64,000 nucleotides of DNA from an uncultured Candidatus Saccharibacteria bacterium (GTDB taxonomy: Bacteria > Patescibacteriota > Saccharimonadia > Saccharimonadales > Saccharimonadaceae), in assembly GCA_947307225.1 (NCBI GenBank), contig CAMZIL010000005.1, forward strand, positions 1 to 64,000, read 5' to 3'. The number at the start of each line of letters is the position of its first letter. Position 1 is the first letter of the stretch. Under the pieces are notes generated by a model. It did not search any database, was not told the DNA's origin, and saw only the letters and a list, made by a program, of their open reading frames with translations. Shown in pieces: positions 28,344 through 41,290 of this stretch. The position numbers and the translations under genes are program-made.

Positions 28344-29023
28344 TGTCGACGATTCTCGAGTTAAAGAAACTCAGTCTCGGCTTTGGCGAGAATAAAGTTA
28401 TTAGTAACGCCAATCTCTCGATCGAAAGTGGAGATTTTGTCTGTATTGTTGGCGCAAATGGCGCCGGTAAGAGCACCTTGGTCAAGGCGATTTTGGGCCT
28501 TATCAAGCCACTGTCTGGCGAAATCGAGTATCGAAATGGCCTCGCGCACACCCAAATCGGCTATTTGCCGCAAGAAACGCGTCCGGACAACAATTTCCCA
28601 GCCACGGTCGAAGAAATCGTGCTGTCTGGCTGTCTTGGGCATATGGGCTGGAAGCCGTTTTATTGTCATAAAGAAAAGCAGCATGTAAAGCGCAGCCTAA
28701 AGACGCTTGGTATTAATGATTTAGCCGGCAGAAGTTTTATGGACCTGTCGGGCGGCCAAAAACAAAAGGTGCTACTCGCCCGTTCGTTGTCGGCTACTAC
28801 CAAGATGCTCATTTTGGACGAGCCGTCGAATAACCTCGACCATAAATCGCGCAGAGATTTCTACAGGACACTCAAGACCCTTAATCGTGAACGCGGCTTG
28901 ACGATCCTGATGATTACGCACGATCTCGATGCTGACGACCTAATTGGCAATAAAATCATCGCTATTAAGGAGGGGAGCGCTCGAATGGTGGCGACGAAAG
29001 ATTATTTGGAGGAATTGAAATGA
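28343..29023 (+). CDS. znuC: Metal ABC transporter ATPase
   Basis: GANGAGKSTLVKAILGL, LSGGQKQKVLLARSL, LILDEPSNNLD. Confidence 0.92.
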   Translation: MSTILELKKLSLGFGENKVISNANLSIESGDFVCIVGANGAGKSTLVKAILGLIKPLSGEIEYRNGLAHTQIGYLPQETRPDNNFPATVEEIVLSGCLGHMGWKPFYCHKEKQHVKRSLKTLGINDLAGRSFMDLSGGQKQKVLLARSLSATTKMLILDEPSNNLDHKSRRDFYRTLKTLNRERGLTILMITHDLDADDLIGNKIIAIKEGSARMVATKDYLEELK

Positions 29024-29826
29024 TTATCGAAATGCTTAGTCTTCCATTTATGCAACGCGCACTCATCGTTGGTCTATTGATCGCAGTTTGTGCGGCGCTT
29101 GTTGGTGTTTCATTGGTTTTGCGCCACAATTCGATGATTGGCGACGGCCTTTCCCATACGGCATTCTCGGCCTTTGCGCTCGCGACTGTGTTTGGCTTTT
29201 TGCCGCTCGCATTTGCTTTACCGGTCGTCATTGTTTCTTCGTTTTTCGTCCTGCGTCTTAGTAAAAACCGCAAAGTTCATGGCGATGCGGCGATTGGCGT
29301 TTTGTCTGCGTCCAGCCTCGCCATCGGCACCTTTGCGATTTCGGTTTCAAAAGGCGTGAATATCGACCTGAATAGCTACTTATTCGGTAGCATCTTATCT
29401 GTTAGTTGGCTCGATGTGCTATATAGCGCAATTCTTGCCGTGATTGTTATTGGCCTGTATTTATTTGCCTATCATCGCATTTTTGCGATCACATTTGATG
29501 AAGATTTCGCGAAGTCCGTCGGTGTAAAAACGGAAGTTTATGACGCAATTTTTGCCATCATCTGCTCGGCCGTCATCGTTCTTGGCATGCGCCTACTTGG
29601 TTCGCTCCTCATTTCGAGCCTAATAATCTTCCCAACATTAACCGCCATGCGTATGAGCCGCACCTTCAAGGGTGTCGTGGCGATGTCGGCAGCCGTTTCT
29701 GTCGTGGCATTTTTGGCGGGTCTATTTGCATCATATATTACGGCAGCACCGACTGGCGCAACGGTCGTTCTAGCGAACCTCGTCATCTTTATTTTCGCCA
29801 CGATTCTCGGCAGAATCACAAAATAG
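29020..29826 (+). CDS. znuB: Metal ABC transporter permease
   Basis: FMQRALIVGLLIAVCAALVGVSLVLRHNSMIGDGLSHTAF (ABC-3 family). Confidence 0.92.
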   Translation: MIIEMLSLPFMQRALIVGLLIAVCAALVGVSLVLRHNSMIGDGLSHTAFSAFALATVFGFLPLAFALPVVIVSSFFVLRLSKNRKVHGDAAIGVLSASSLAIGTFAISVSKGVNIDLNSYLFGSILSVSWLDVLYSAILAVIVIGLYLFAYHRIFAITFDEDFAKSVGVKTEVYDAIFAIICSAVIVLGMRLLGSLLISSLIIFPTLTAMRMSRTFKGVVAMSAAVSVVAFLAGLFASYITAAPTGATVVLANLVIFIFATILGRITK

Positions 29827-29878
29827 CTTTAGAATTACTAGCATTTCCGTCATCCTTGTGCTATAATCAATTGCAGTT

Positions 29879-29954
29879 GCGGGTTTAGCTCAGTTGTTAG
29901 AGCGCTTCCTTGCCAAGGAAGAGGTCGAGAGTTAGAGTCTCTTAACCCGCACCA
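29879..29954 (+). tRNA. tRNA-Gly (GCC), CCA encoded
   Basis: GCGGGTT/AACCCGC acceptor, CTTCC-TTGCCAA-GGAAG anticodon arm, CCA. Confidence 0.93.
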
Positions 29955-29984
29955 TTTTTTATGTCTAAAGAAAAAAGCCCCGAA

Positions 29985-31166
29985 TTACTTCGGAGCCTTT
30001 TTGTTGAGGCGCAATGCGACTGGAATTGCGATTGGCAGGAAGATAACGACCGTCGCTAATAACGCGTAGCGTACGTCGACGTCGGCTGCACGGTTAATAA
30101 TCCAGACCGCACCGATGTATAGTAACTGCGCGCAGACGCGGGCGAACGATTCTACCGACGCCTGTTCTTCTGCTTTGGTGTTTTCCTTAACCATTGGCAT
30201 CGCCGTTGCGGAAGTCCAGCCCTGTGCCATGCCAAACAGTGCATAGAGCCATACTGTTACGATATTGAGCTGGAAGAACATGACTAAGCTTGCGGTGCTT
30301 ACGAGCGCAATCGGGATCATGAAGTTCTGCCAGTCCTTTAATTTCGTAGCGTGCTTCTGCGCGATATAGGCGCTAGCTGCGGCGGCGACGTAATTAATGC
30401 CCCAGCCTACCGATACGACGCTGAGCGGAACGCCTACGGCGAGCATCAACGGCGTAAAGACCCAGATGATGCCGTGCGTCGATTCGCGCGCGATTGCATA
30501 TGCGATGATGCGGATGCGAAGCTGAGGCTTGCGCACGCTTTCGACGACAATGCCGCCCATCTGCTTCAGGGCGCCTCTCTCACTCTTTACGATGCGCGGG
30601 CTATCGTCTTTGACGAAGAAGCTCAAGATCGCACCGATGAACAGTGTGACGCTTGAAAGTCCGATAGCAAGGCGGAAATTGATCGCGCCAATTGGTCCGC
30701 CAAGCAACATTAGAGCTAGAGTGGCAATCTGCATCCACATTGCTGTCGACGCAAACTTACGCTTAAAGTAGTCGCCGGAGCGATCCTTTTTGTCGCAGAA
30801 ATGCTTGAGTAAGCTCGAATCGACGCCCTGCGAAAAGGCGATACCGATACCGAACATCGTCTCACACAATGCGACCTGCCAGAAAGTCTGGACTTGCGAA
30901 TAGCAGAGCAGCGTGATTGCGCAAATGAGGTCACCAATAATGTTGGCCCACTTGCGACTAAAACGATCTGCCACCCAGCCGAGCGGAATGTTGAGGATCA
31001 TCACGACGATCGTGAATACCATCTGCGAAAGTGCGATTTCCTCTTGGTTCAAACCTATGCTAAGGAAGAAGGGTGTCATGATTGCCATAGAAAGCAATCC
31101 TGCAGTCACCACGGTCTCGAGCATCACGAGACGAATGTTTCTTTTGGTTTCTCTTTCGTTTTGCAT
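29985..31166 (-). CDS. MFS transporter
   Basis: 12-TM-like profile, GWVADRFSRKWANIIGDLI loop motif. Confidence 0.85.
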   Translation of the reverse strand: MQNERETKRNIRLVMLETVVTAGLLSMAIMTPFFLSIGLNQEEIALSQMVFTIVVMILNIPLGWVADRFSRKWANIIGDLICAITLLCYSQVQTFWQVALCETMFGIGIAFSQGVDSSLLKHFCDKKDRSGDYFKRKFASTAMWMQIATLALMLLGGPIGAINFRLAIGLSSVTLFIGAILSFFVKDDSPRIVKSERGALKQMGGIVVESVRKPQLRIRIIAYAIARESTHGIIWVFTPLMLAVGVPLSVVSVGWGINYVAAAASAYIAQKHATKLKDWQNFMIPIALVSTASLVMFFQLNIVTVWLYALFGMAQGWTSATAMPMVKENTKAEEQASVESFARVCAQLLYIGAVWIINRAADVDVRYALLATVVIFLPIAIPVALRLNKKAPK

Positions 31167-31283
31167 ATTATGCCTCCTATTATAAATGAACTTAGCCGCC
31201 TAGTTTTTATACGGCTAGAGGAGTCTCAAAACGGCTTTTTATCTAGACAAGCTGCTTTGAAACTCGTCTAGATTTACAAGAAT

Positions 31284-31385
31284 TTAGACAGTTTCTGTGC
31301 TACCGCCCCAGAGCATGCAAAGGAGACCGTAAATGGCAACGGCCTTTGTAGCTAGGAACTGGTAGTTAGAAAACTCTCTAATCAT
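31284..31385 (-). CDS. 33-aa putative small membrane protein
   Basis: MIREFSNYQFLATKAVAIYGLLCMLWGGSTETV; predicted promoter TTGACT-N17-TATGGT 6 nt upstream of ATG. Confidence 0.4.
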   Translation of the reverse strand: MIREFSNYQFLATKAVAIYGLLCMLWGGSTETV

Positions 31386-31391
31386 ACTTTC

Positions 31392-31433
31392 ACCATAGCA
31401 TAAACGAGATGAAAAGTCAATACGTGGTATAAT
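31392..31433. promoter_or_regulatory. Overlapping divergent promoters (small ORF minus / htpX plus)
   Basis: Minus TTGACT-N17-TATGGT; plus extended -10 GTGGTATAAT begins 7 nt from the minus -35. Confidence 0.6.
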
Positions 31434-31440
31434 AATACAT

Positions 31441-32305
31441 ATGGCAGTTTCCATGCGCAGGCAGATCGCGCAGAATAAACGCAACACTATTTTTATAATC
31501 ATTGTTTTTGTGGCCTTCATTTCGCTCATCGGCGGGATTTTTGCCTGGCTGAACGGAAATGTCGGGATTCTATTTTCATTCATGGCTGTATCGGCAATTT
31601 ACGTGCTTATTCAGTATTTCTTGGCAGATAAATTAGCAATTCTTGGCACCGGCGCGCACCAAATCGAAAAGGTCGAGAACCCGCGCTACTACAAGATTAT
31701 CGAAGGGCTAGCAGAAGATGCTAATCTCCCAATGCCGAAAGTCTATATTATCGAAGATTCGGCGCCGAACGCGTTTGCGACCGGTCGCGATCCGCAGCAT
31801 GCATGTGTCGCGGCTACAACGGGCTTACTCGAAATCATGGACGACAAAGAACTCCGCGCCGTAATGGGGCACGAAATGTCGCACGTAAAGAATTATGATA
31901 TTCGTGTTGGCATGATTGTCTTTGGTCTCGCAGCTGTGGTTGGTCTCATTTCCGATATGGGTCTTCGCATGCTATTCTGGAGCGACCGCGACGAAGAAGA
32001 TAATTCTCCGATCGGCGTTCTATTTGCGCTTATTACTCTGATCTTGGCGCCGTTTATCGCCACCCTCATCAAGCTTGCCGTTTCGCGTCAGCGCGAGTAT
32101 CTCGCCGATGCTTCGTCGGCTGACATGACGAGCACTGACGATATGATCAGCGCTTTGCGTAAACTCGATACTCATCACCGCCCGATGCGTCAGCAGAACG
32201 TGGCAGCAGAGGCTCTCTTTATTGCGGGGCCACTCAAGAAATCCGTTATTAGCAAATTATTCGCCACCCATCCACCACTTGAGGCGCGCATAGAAAGGTT
32301 AGAGA

Positions 32306-32319
<14 letters not shown>
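31441..32319 (+). CDS. htpX: HtpX-like M48 membrane metalloprotease
   Basis: VMGHEMSHVKNYDIR, EYLADASSADMT, LFATHPPLEARIERL. Confidence 0.94.
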
Positions 32320-35333
<3,014 letters not shown>

Positions 35334-35747
35334 ATGAAGGTTTTTGTCGCGGCATCTAGTAGTTTTTGGGATAAATTGCCAGCTATCAAGGAAAAACTCG
35401 AAGCACTTGGCCATGAGGTAATGCTGCCATCGACCGTCGAGGATCCGGAGCTTGAAGAGCGCACTTGGAAGAAAAGCGACGAAGCGCATGTAGAGCTGAT
35501 TCGTAAACTATTTGAGGATAGCGAAGAGCGTGTCGGCAAGTGGTGCGAGGCTTTTTATCTTCTAAACTACGAGAAACATGACACGCCAGGCTACGTTGGT
35601 GGTGCCGCCCTGATTGAACTATACATTGCTCACCGCGAGCGCAAGAAGATTTTTATCGAAAACGACGTCTATCCAGGCCCAATGTATGATGAAATTATGG
35701 GGTTTGGCCCAACTTTTATTCATGGTGATTTAAAGAGGATTAAATAA
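35334..35747 (+). CDS. Nucleoside 2-deoxyribosyltransferase-like (Rossmann) protein 1
   Basis: KVFVAASSSFWDKLPAIKEKLEALGHEVMLPS; GGAALIELYIAHRERKKIFI. Confidence 0.55.
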   Translation: MKVFVAASSSFWDKLPAIKEKLEALGHEVMLPSTVEDPELEERTWKKSDEAHVELIRKLFEDSEERVGKWCEAFYLLNYEKHDTPGYVGGAALIELYIAHRERKKIFIENDVYPGPMYDEIMGFGPTFIHGDLKRIK

Positions 35748-36154
35748 TGAAAATATGTATTTGCTGTAGTTTAAGTTTTCCAAACGAAGTCAATAAAGTC
35801 GCCGACGAATTGCGCGCGCTCGGCCACGAAGTACTTTTGCCGCACGGCATTATTATTCGCGCTATCGAGCAGCCAGATTTTGATCCTGTCGCCGCAAAAC
35901 ACGATGGCGGCTATGATGCGATGGGTGCACATTTTGCAAAGATTCGCGAGTCTGATGCGATTTTGGTCTGCAACTTCACGAAAAAGGGCATCGAAAACTA
36001 TATCGGCGCCAATACCTTCCTCGAAATGGGCCATGCCTATGCGCTCGAAAAACCAATTTACGTCCTGAATAAACTCCCAGACCAGGCATATATTAATGAT
36101 GAGCTCAAAGCCTTCGGCACGATTGAGCTAGACGGCGACTTGACGAAAATTTAG
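35747..36154 (+). CDS. Nucleoside 2-deoxyribosyltransferase-like (Rossmann) protein 2
   Basis: KICICCSLSFPNEVNKVADELRALGHEVLLP; DAILVCNFTKKGIENYIGANTFLEMGHAYALEKPIYVL. Confidence 0.6.
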   Translation: MKICICCSLSFPNEVNKVADELRALGHEVLLPHGIIIRAIEQPDFDPVAAKHDGGYDAMGAHFAKIRESDAILVCNFTKKGIENYIGANTFLEMGHAYALEKPIYVLNKLPDQAYINDELKAFGTIELDGDLTKI

Positions 36155-36182
36155 CTCTATCGAGTAGAGACTTTTTTGTATA

Positions 36183-36209
36183 TTAGCACTCTTGCATTGT
36201 GAGTGCTAA
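36183..36209. promoter_or_regulatory. CIRCE element (HrcA operator) at clpC
   Basis: TTAGCACTC-N9-GAGTGCTAA exact. Confidence 0.95.
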
Positions 36210-36227
36210 TTGTCTATAATAGGGGTT

Positions 36228-38702
36228 ATGGTAGACGAATTTAGTGAAATTATGAACCATCTCAGCGAAAATGCACGCTTTGCGTTGCAGAAAGCTGACT
36301 ACTATTCCAAACGCTATAACCAAGGCTATATGGGCACCGAGCATCTATTGATGGGTATTATGGCTCAGGATACTTCTACAGGCGCAATGATTTTGGCTGG
36401 CGAGGGCATTGATCTCGATCAAATCGAGCGCGCCCAGGGCAAGGTCGCAGTCGATGTTCCTGCCGCTCCAATGGCCATGATGTCTCTTTCCGAAGCAACC
36501 GTCCTAACCCTTCGCATGTCTTTGAATTTTGTCCGCGAAAATGGGCTAGATATAGTTGGCACGGAGCATATTGTTTATGCGCTTTTGCGTCAGCCAAATT
36601 CTCGTGCAGGCGTTTTGCTAAGCCAGCTCGATGTAGACCTGACGAAGGTTGCAGAGAGCATTGAAGAATTGATTGAAAAGCAGGCCGATGAGGCAAAGCT
36701 CGAAAAGCAGAAACTTAAGGCTGGCAAGCGTCCAACCTTCCGCTGGCTTACGAAATTCGGCACCGATCTTACGAATGAAGCAAAACAGGGCAAACTTGAT
36801 ACTGTTATTGGCCGCGACCAAGAAATTGAACGCGCTATAACCGTACTTTGCCGCCGCACGAAATCTAACCCAGTGCTAATCGGCGAGGCGGGCGTCGGTA
36901 AGACTGCAATCGTCGAAGGTCTTGCCATGCGTGTCGCAAAAAACGATGTTCCTGGCGCCCTTATTGGCAAACGCATTTTCCAAATTGACCTCAGCTCCGT
37001 TGTTGCCGGCACAAAATTCCGTGGTGAATTTGAGGAACGCATTAAAGGCATTATTGATGAGGCAGTTAGTGACGACTCAGTGATCCTCTTTATCGATGAG
37101 CTCCACTTGCTCGCTGGCGCCGGCAGTGCAGAAGGCAGCATGGATGCGGCCAATATTCTGAAGCCAGCGCTCGCTCGCAATAGCCTAAAACTTATTGGCG
37201 CAACGACGCTCGATGAATATCGTAAGAACATCGAGAAGGATAAGGCGTTGGCGCGTCGTTTCCAGACCGTCATGGTCAATGAGCCATCTCCGACTGTCAC
37301 GCTCCGCATTCTGAAGGGCATCAAAAAGCATTACGAAGAATACCATCAAGTTACTATTTCGGATGAGATTCTCGAAGAGGCAATTAACCTTTCCGAGCGC
37401 TATATTTCCAGCCGCTTCATGCCGGACAAAGTAATTGACGTAATCGATGAAGCTAGCGCGATTGCGCGCGTTTCGCTCGATAAAGCTGGTGCTAGCGTCT
37501 ATAAGAAAAACAAAATTGAGCTTGGCGATTTGCAGGAAAAAATCGAGGCTGCTGCAGAAAAAGAAGATTACGAAAAAGCTGCCGAATATAAAACCCGCGC
37601 TGCTCAACTTCAGGAAGAAATTAAGAAGCTTGAAAAAGCGAACAAGGATCTCGATAAAGCGCCTGCTGTTACGAGCGAAAATCTCGCTGCGGCGATTAGC
37701 CTAAAGACCGGCATCCCAGTTAGTCGCGTTCGCGGTTCAGAGCAGGAACTGCTCATTAATCTCGAAAAACATCTACAAAAAGAAATCATCGGTCAGGACG
37801 ATGCAATCAAAGCCGTTTCGAAGGCGATTCGTCGCGGTCGTTCCGGTATTGCAGACTTGCATCGCCCAATCGGCTCATTTATCTTTATGGGCCCAACCGG
37901 CGTTGGCAAAACCGAACTCGCAAAAACCATTGCGCGCGAAGTATTTGGTGGTGATGATGCGCTGATTAAAATCGATATGTCCGAATTCGGCGAAAAGCAC
38001 AACGTTGCTCGCCTCGTCGGTGCGCCAGCTGGTTATGTTGGCTACGAAGATGGCGGTAAGCTTACCGAGCAGATTCGCCGTCGTCCATATTCTGTCGTGC
38101 TCTTTGATGAGATCGAGAAGGCTCATCCGGAAGTCTTTAACATCCTTCTCCAGATCCTCGAAGACGGCTCCTTGACTGACGGCCAAGGCACGAAAGTAAA
38201 ATTCAATAACTCGATTATTATCCTGACGAGCAACCTCGGTGCCGAGGATATGTATCGCGAATCAGAACTTGGCTTTGCGGCAAAAACGAAGCATGATGCA
38301 AAGGAACTCGCGGCCGAGCACGAGGCAAACGAAGCGGCCGCCATGAAGGCTTTGCGTAAGCTAATGCGCCCAGAACTCGTAAACCGTTTTGATGCGATCG
38401 TGACCTTTAATGCACTCAGCGAAAAGAATGTCGAAAAGATCTTCGACAACATGATCGAGGATTTAAAGAAACGCTTGTCTGCAAAGTCTATTGGCCTAGA
38501 ATTAACTCCATCTGCCAAGAAGCATCTCATTGAAAAAGGCTATGACGTCAAAAATGGCGCTCGTCCGCTTCGCCGTACGATTGAAGACGAAGTTGAGACT
38601 TTGCTTGCTGATAATATTCTCGCCGGCAAACTTGATAAAGGCGACATTGCGAAGATCGATTATCGCAAGGGCGAATTTGTTTTGACGCGCACGCACGAAT
38701 AA
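36228..38702 (+). CDS. clpC: ATP-dependent Clp protease ATP-binding subunit ClpC
   Basis: Clp N domains, [33 protein letters not shown]-like middle region. Confidence 0.95.
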   Translation: MVDEFSEIMNHLSENARFALQKADYYSKRYNQGYMGTEHLLMGIMAQDTSTGAMILAGEGIDLDQIERAQGKVAVDVPAAPMAMMSLSEATVLTLRMSLNFVRENGLDIVGTEHIVYALLRQPNSRAGVLLSQLDVDLTKVAESIEELIEKQADEAKLEKQKLKAGKRPTFRWLTKFGTDLTNEAKQGKLDTVIGRDQEIERAITVLCRRTKSNPVLIGEAGVGKTAIVEGLAMRVAKNDVPGALIGKRIFQIDLSSVVAGTKFRGEFEERIKGIIDEAVSDDSVILFIDELHLLAGAGSAEGSMDAANILKPALARNSLKLIGATTLDEYRKNIEKDKALARRFQTVMVNEPSPTVTLRILKGIKKHYEEYHQVTISDEILEEAINLSERYISSRFMPDKVIDVIDEASAIARVSLDKAGASVYKKNKIELGDLQEKIEAAAEKEDYEKAAEYKTRAAQLQEEIKKLEKANKDLDKAPAVTSENLAAAISLKTGIPVSRVRGSEQELLINLEKHLQKEIIGQDDAIKAVSKAIRRGRSGIADLHRPIGSFIFMGPTGVGKTELAKTIAREVFGGDDALIKIDMSEFGEKHNVARLVGAPAGYVGYEDGGKLTEQIRRRPYSVVLFDEIEKAHPEVFNILLQILEDGSLTDGQGTKVKFNNSIIILTSNLGAEDMYRESELGFAAKTKHDAKELAAEHEANEAAAMKALRKLMRPELVNRFDAIVTFNALSEKNVEKIFDNMIEDLKKRLSAKSIGLELTPSAKKHLIEKGYDVKNGARPLRRTIEDEVETLLADNILAGKLDKGDIAKIDYRKGEFVLTRTHE

Positions 38703-38726
38703 AACGTTTGTGCTAAACTATAGACA

Positions 38727-39842
38727 ATGACACCAGAGCAAAAGCCGGGTTTTTCTGAAAGCGATAACGGCATAGTTTTGAATAATGATGAGGCTCAGCG
38801 CGTTAATATGGCGCCAGCTCAGGCTACTCCTGCGCCACAACCGCAGACTCAACCGCAATCAGATAATAAGCGCAAGAATCCAGCGAAGCTAATCGTTTCG
38901 CTTTTGGTGATTGCAGCGCTCGGTTTTGCGATCTCGCAGATTAATTTTACGGCTATCGTTGATAATATTACGGCCATCGGCTATGAAGCGCCGGCGGACT
39001 TGCAGAAGATAATTGATGATATCGAGCTGACGGATGATGGCATGCGCATATTAAAAGCGACGCGCCCAGAATTGCAGGGAGCGGACGATTTTAATAACAG
39101 CTGCCTTAATGATTCTGGCGAGTACTCTGTCCTCGGCTGCTATTCCTCGAATCGGGTATTTGTTTACAACATTTCGGAAGAATCTCTCGATGGCATTCGT
39201 CAGACTACCTTGGCGCACGAGTTCCTTCATGCGGTCTGGCACCGCATGAGCCAGGGCGAGCGCGAAGAACTCGGCAAAGCCCTTCGCGAGATTTACGACA
39301 ACAATGAAGCCATCAGGGAACACATGAATAATTATGAAGATGGCAGCAACAATTATAACGAGTTGCATTCGGTTATCGGGACGACCGTTAAGCGGGATGA
39401 TTTGCCGGAAGTGCTCAAAAAACACTACGCTAAATACTTCAAAAATCCGTCAAAACTGGTAACCTATTACGATAAGTACTACGCAAGCTACAAGCAGGCA
39501 TCTACGCGTATAAAAGAGCTAGAGCCGTTGATCGAAAAGCGCCGCACTACGCTTAAAGAAATGGAAGAAAAGTATACAAAAGATAATGATCAGTTGACGA
39601 AAGATATTAACGATCATAATGCTCGCGCGCGCACGCCGAACGGGTACTCGACCGTAGAGGAATTTAATAATGCCTATTCGGCGCTTGTTGACCGCAAAAA
39701 TAAAATGACCGCCGATTATAGGGCGCTTAATGAGTATCTAGAAGAAACAAACCGGCTAATTGATGAATATAACAATAATGCTCTTCGTATGAACAAGTTT
39801 CAAGAGAGCATTAACAGCCGCGTCGGCGATAAGGAAGATTAG
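38727..39842 (+). CDS. Membrane-anchored protein with HExxH motif (putative metallopeptidase)
   Basis: Single TM then [17 protein letters not shown]; coiled-coil C-terminus. Confidence 0.6.
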   Translation: MTPEQKPGFSESDNGIVLNNDEAQRVNMAPAQATPAPQPQTQPQSDNKRKNPAKLIVSLLVIAALGFAISQINFTAIVDNITAIGYEAPADLQKIIDDIELTDDGMRILKATRPELQGADDFNNSCLNDSGEYSVLGCYSSNRVFVYNISEESLDGIRQTTLAHEFLHAVWHRMSQGEREELGKALREIYDNNEAIREHMNNYEDGSNNYNELHSVIGTTVKRDDLPEVLKKHYAKYFKNPSKLVTYYDKYYASYKQASTRIKELEPLIEKRRTTLKEMEEKYTKDNDQLTKDINDHNARARTPNGYSTVEEFNNAYSALVDRKNKMTADYRALNEYLEETNRLIDEYNNNALRMNKFQESINSRVGDKED

Positions 39843-39865
39843 CACTCTTGCATTTCGAGTGCTAG
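39839..39865. promoter_or_regulatory. CIRCE element (HrcA operator) at clpP
   Basis: TTAGCACTC-TTGCATTTC-GAGTGCTAG; overlaps the stop codon of the upstream gene. Confidence 0.9.
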
Positions 39866-39882
39866 TCGTTTATACTGAAAGT

Positions 39883-40467
39883 ATGAAAAATTATTTGGTT
39901 CCAACGGTTATTGAAGAAAGTAATCGTGGCGAGCGCGCCTATGATATTTACTCACGCCTTTTGAAAGAGCGTGTAGTATTCTTGGGTGAGGACGTGAATC
40001 CGTCCACGGCTAATATTGTCATTGCGCAGCTATTGCACCTCGCATACGAGGATCCTAAAAAGGACATCAAACTTTATATCAACTCTCCTGGTGGTTCCGT
40101 TTATGACGGTCTCGCTATTATTGATACGATGAATTACATTGAGCCAGACGTTCAAACGATTGGTATCGGCTTGCAGGCTTCAATGGGCGCAATGCTTCTA
40201 TCTGCTGGCGCCAAGGGCAAACGCTTTGCTTTGCCAAACTCCCGCATCATGATTCATCAGCCAAGCTCCGGCACCGAGGGCAAGATTACCGATCAGGAAA
40301 TCGCACTTCGTGAAGGCGTTTATCTAAAGAAGGTTCTCGCTGAGATGTTTGCAAAAAATACCGGCAAATCTCTCGCCCAGGTTGAGAAAGACATGGATCG
40401 CGACAATTGGATGTCCGCCAAAGAGGCTAAAGAATACGGCATCATCGACGAAGTTATTGAAAAATAG
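39883..40467 (+). CDS. clpP: ATP-dependent Clp protease proteolytic subunit ClpP
   Basis: [44 protein letters not shown]. Confidence 0.96.
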   Translation: MKNYLVPTVIEESNRGERAYDIYSRLLKERVVFLGEDVNPSTANIVIAQLLHLAYEDPKKDIKLYINSPGGSVYDGLAIIDTMNYIEPDVQTIGIGLQASMGAMLLSAGAKGKRFALPNSRIMIHQPSSGTEGKITDQEIALREGVYLKKVLAEMFAKNTGKSLAQVEKDMDRDNWMSAKEAKEYGIIDEVIEK

Positions 40468-40477
40468 CCAAGAAAAA

Positions 40478-40512
40478 ACACCCGAGTTTCCGGTACTCGG
40501 GTGATTTTTTTA
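40478..40512. terminator. Terminator between clpP and a convergent gene
   Basis: CACCCGAGTTTCCGGTACTCGGGTGATTTTTTT. Confidence 0.8.
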
Positions 40513-41157
40513 TTCATACATATCGAAGTCATCAATCTCTTCGCCGTCAGGGTATGCATAATATGCTGCAATCTCTGCGTCGATGAGTTCGTTGAGCTCC
40601 GCTTGCTTATCCGCCGGCGACGTCAGCAATCGAAGTTGGCGATAAATGTAATCGAGCTCGTCAAAGCCGATTTGATATTCATGTTCTCCGATTGAGGTTT
40701 TCATTACGAAATCCGTAGGGTCGCCGTGTTCCGTGAAGTTATCCCAGGATCCATCGCCGCGATTTCCGATATAGATGAGATCTCCGCTGATAAATCCGTT
40801 TTTAGTGCAAAGTATTTGAATGCGAAAATCGCTTTCCGCATCGTAGTCAATTGGCGTAATGATAATGTCGCCAAGACTATTGAAGGTCCACTGCGCTCCG
40901 CAGGTCTCTATAAAAAGACCCATGTCAAAGCTGTCTTCCGTTGCAAAGCTTGTTTCATCTTTTCCGAGCATGCGCTCGTAGCTTTGCTGCTTTAACTCAG
41001 CTGTCCGATTTTTGGCAATTTCTGCCTGCGTCGGCTCTTCAGAAATGACATCACTAATGTCGGGCTTTTGAGGCTCGTCATCGCGAATCCGTTCAATGGA
41101 ACATGCAGTGGTGCAAAGGCAAAGTAGAACTAGTAATAAAACTAGGGTTTTCTTCAT
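40510..41157 (-). CDS. Hypothetical lipoprotein
   Basis: MKKTLVLLLVLLCLCTTACSIERI lipobox. Confidence 0.7.
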   Translation of the reverse strand: MKKTLVLLLVLLCLCTTACSIERIRDDEPQKPDISDVISEEPTQAEIAKNRTAELKQQSYERMLGKDETSFATEDSFDMGLFIETCGAQWTFNSLGDIIITPIDYDAESDFRIQILCTKNGFISGDLIYIGNRGDGSWDNFTEHGDPTDFVMKTSIGEHEYQIGFDELDYIYRQLRLLTSPADKQAELNELIDAEIAAYYAYPDGEEIDDFDMYE

Positions 41158-41242
41158 TTTTTTCTACCTCCATATTTGCGCGCATACCTCAGTAAAAACT
41201 TCCGGATAAGTAGTTAAAGGGCCTTGCATACGCAATACACTA

Positions 41243-41284
41243 ATTATACCACAAGCGGCTTAAAATGTCAATGCGTGCTACACT
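41243..41284. promoter_or_regulatory. Overlapping divergent promoters (lipoprotein minus / radA plus)
   Basis: Minus TTGACA-N17-TATAAT; plus extended -10 GTGCTACACT begins 7 nt from the minus -35. Confidence 0.6.
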
Positions 41285-41290
41285 ATAGGT

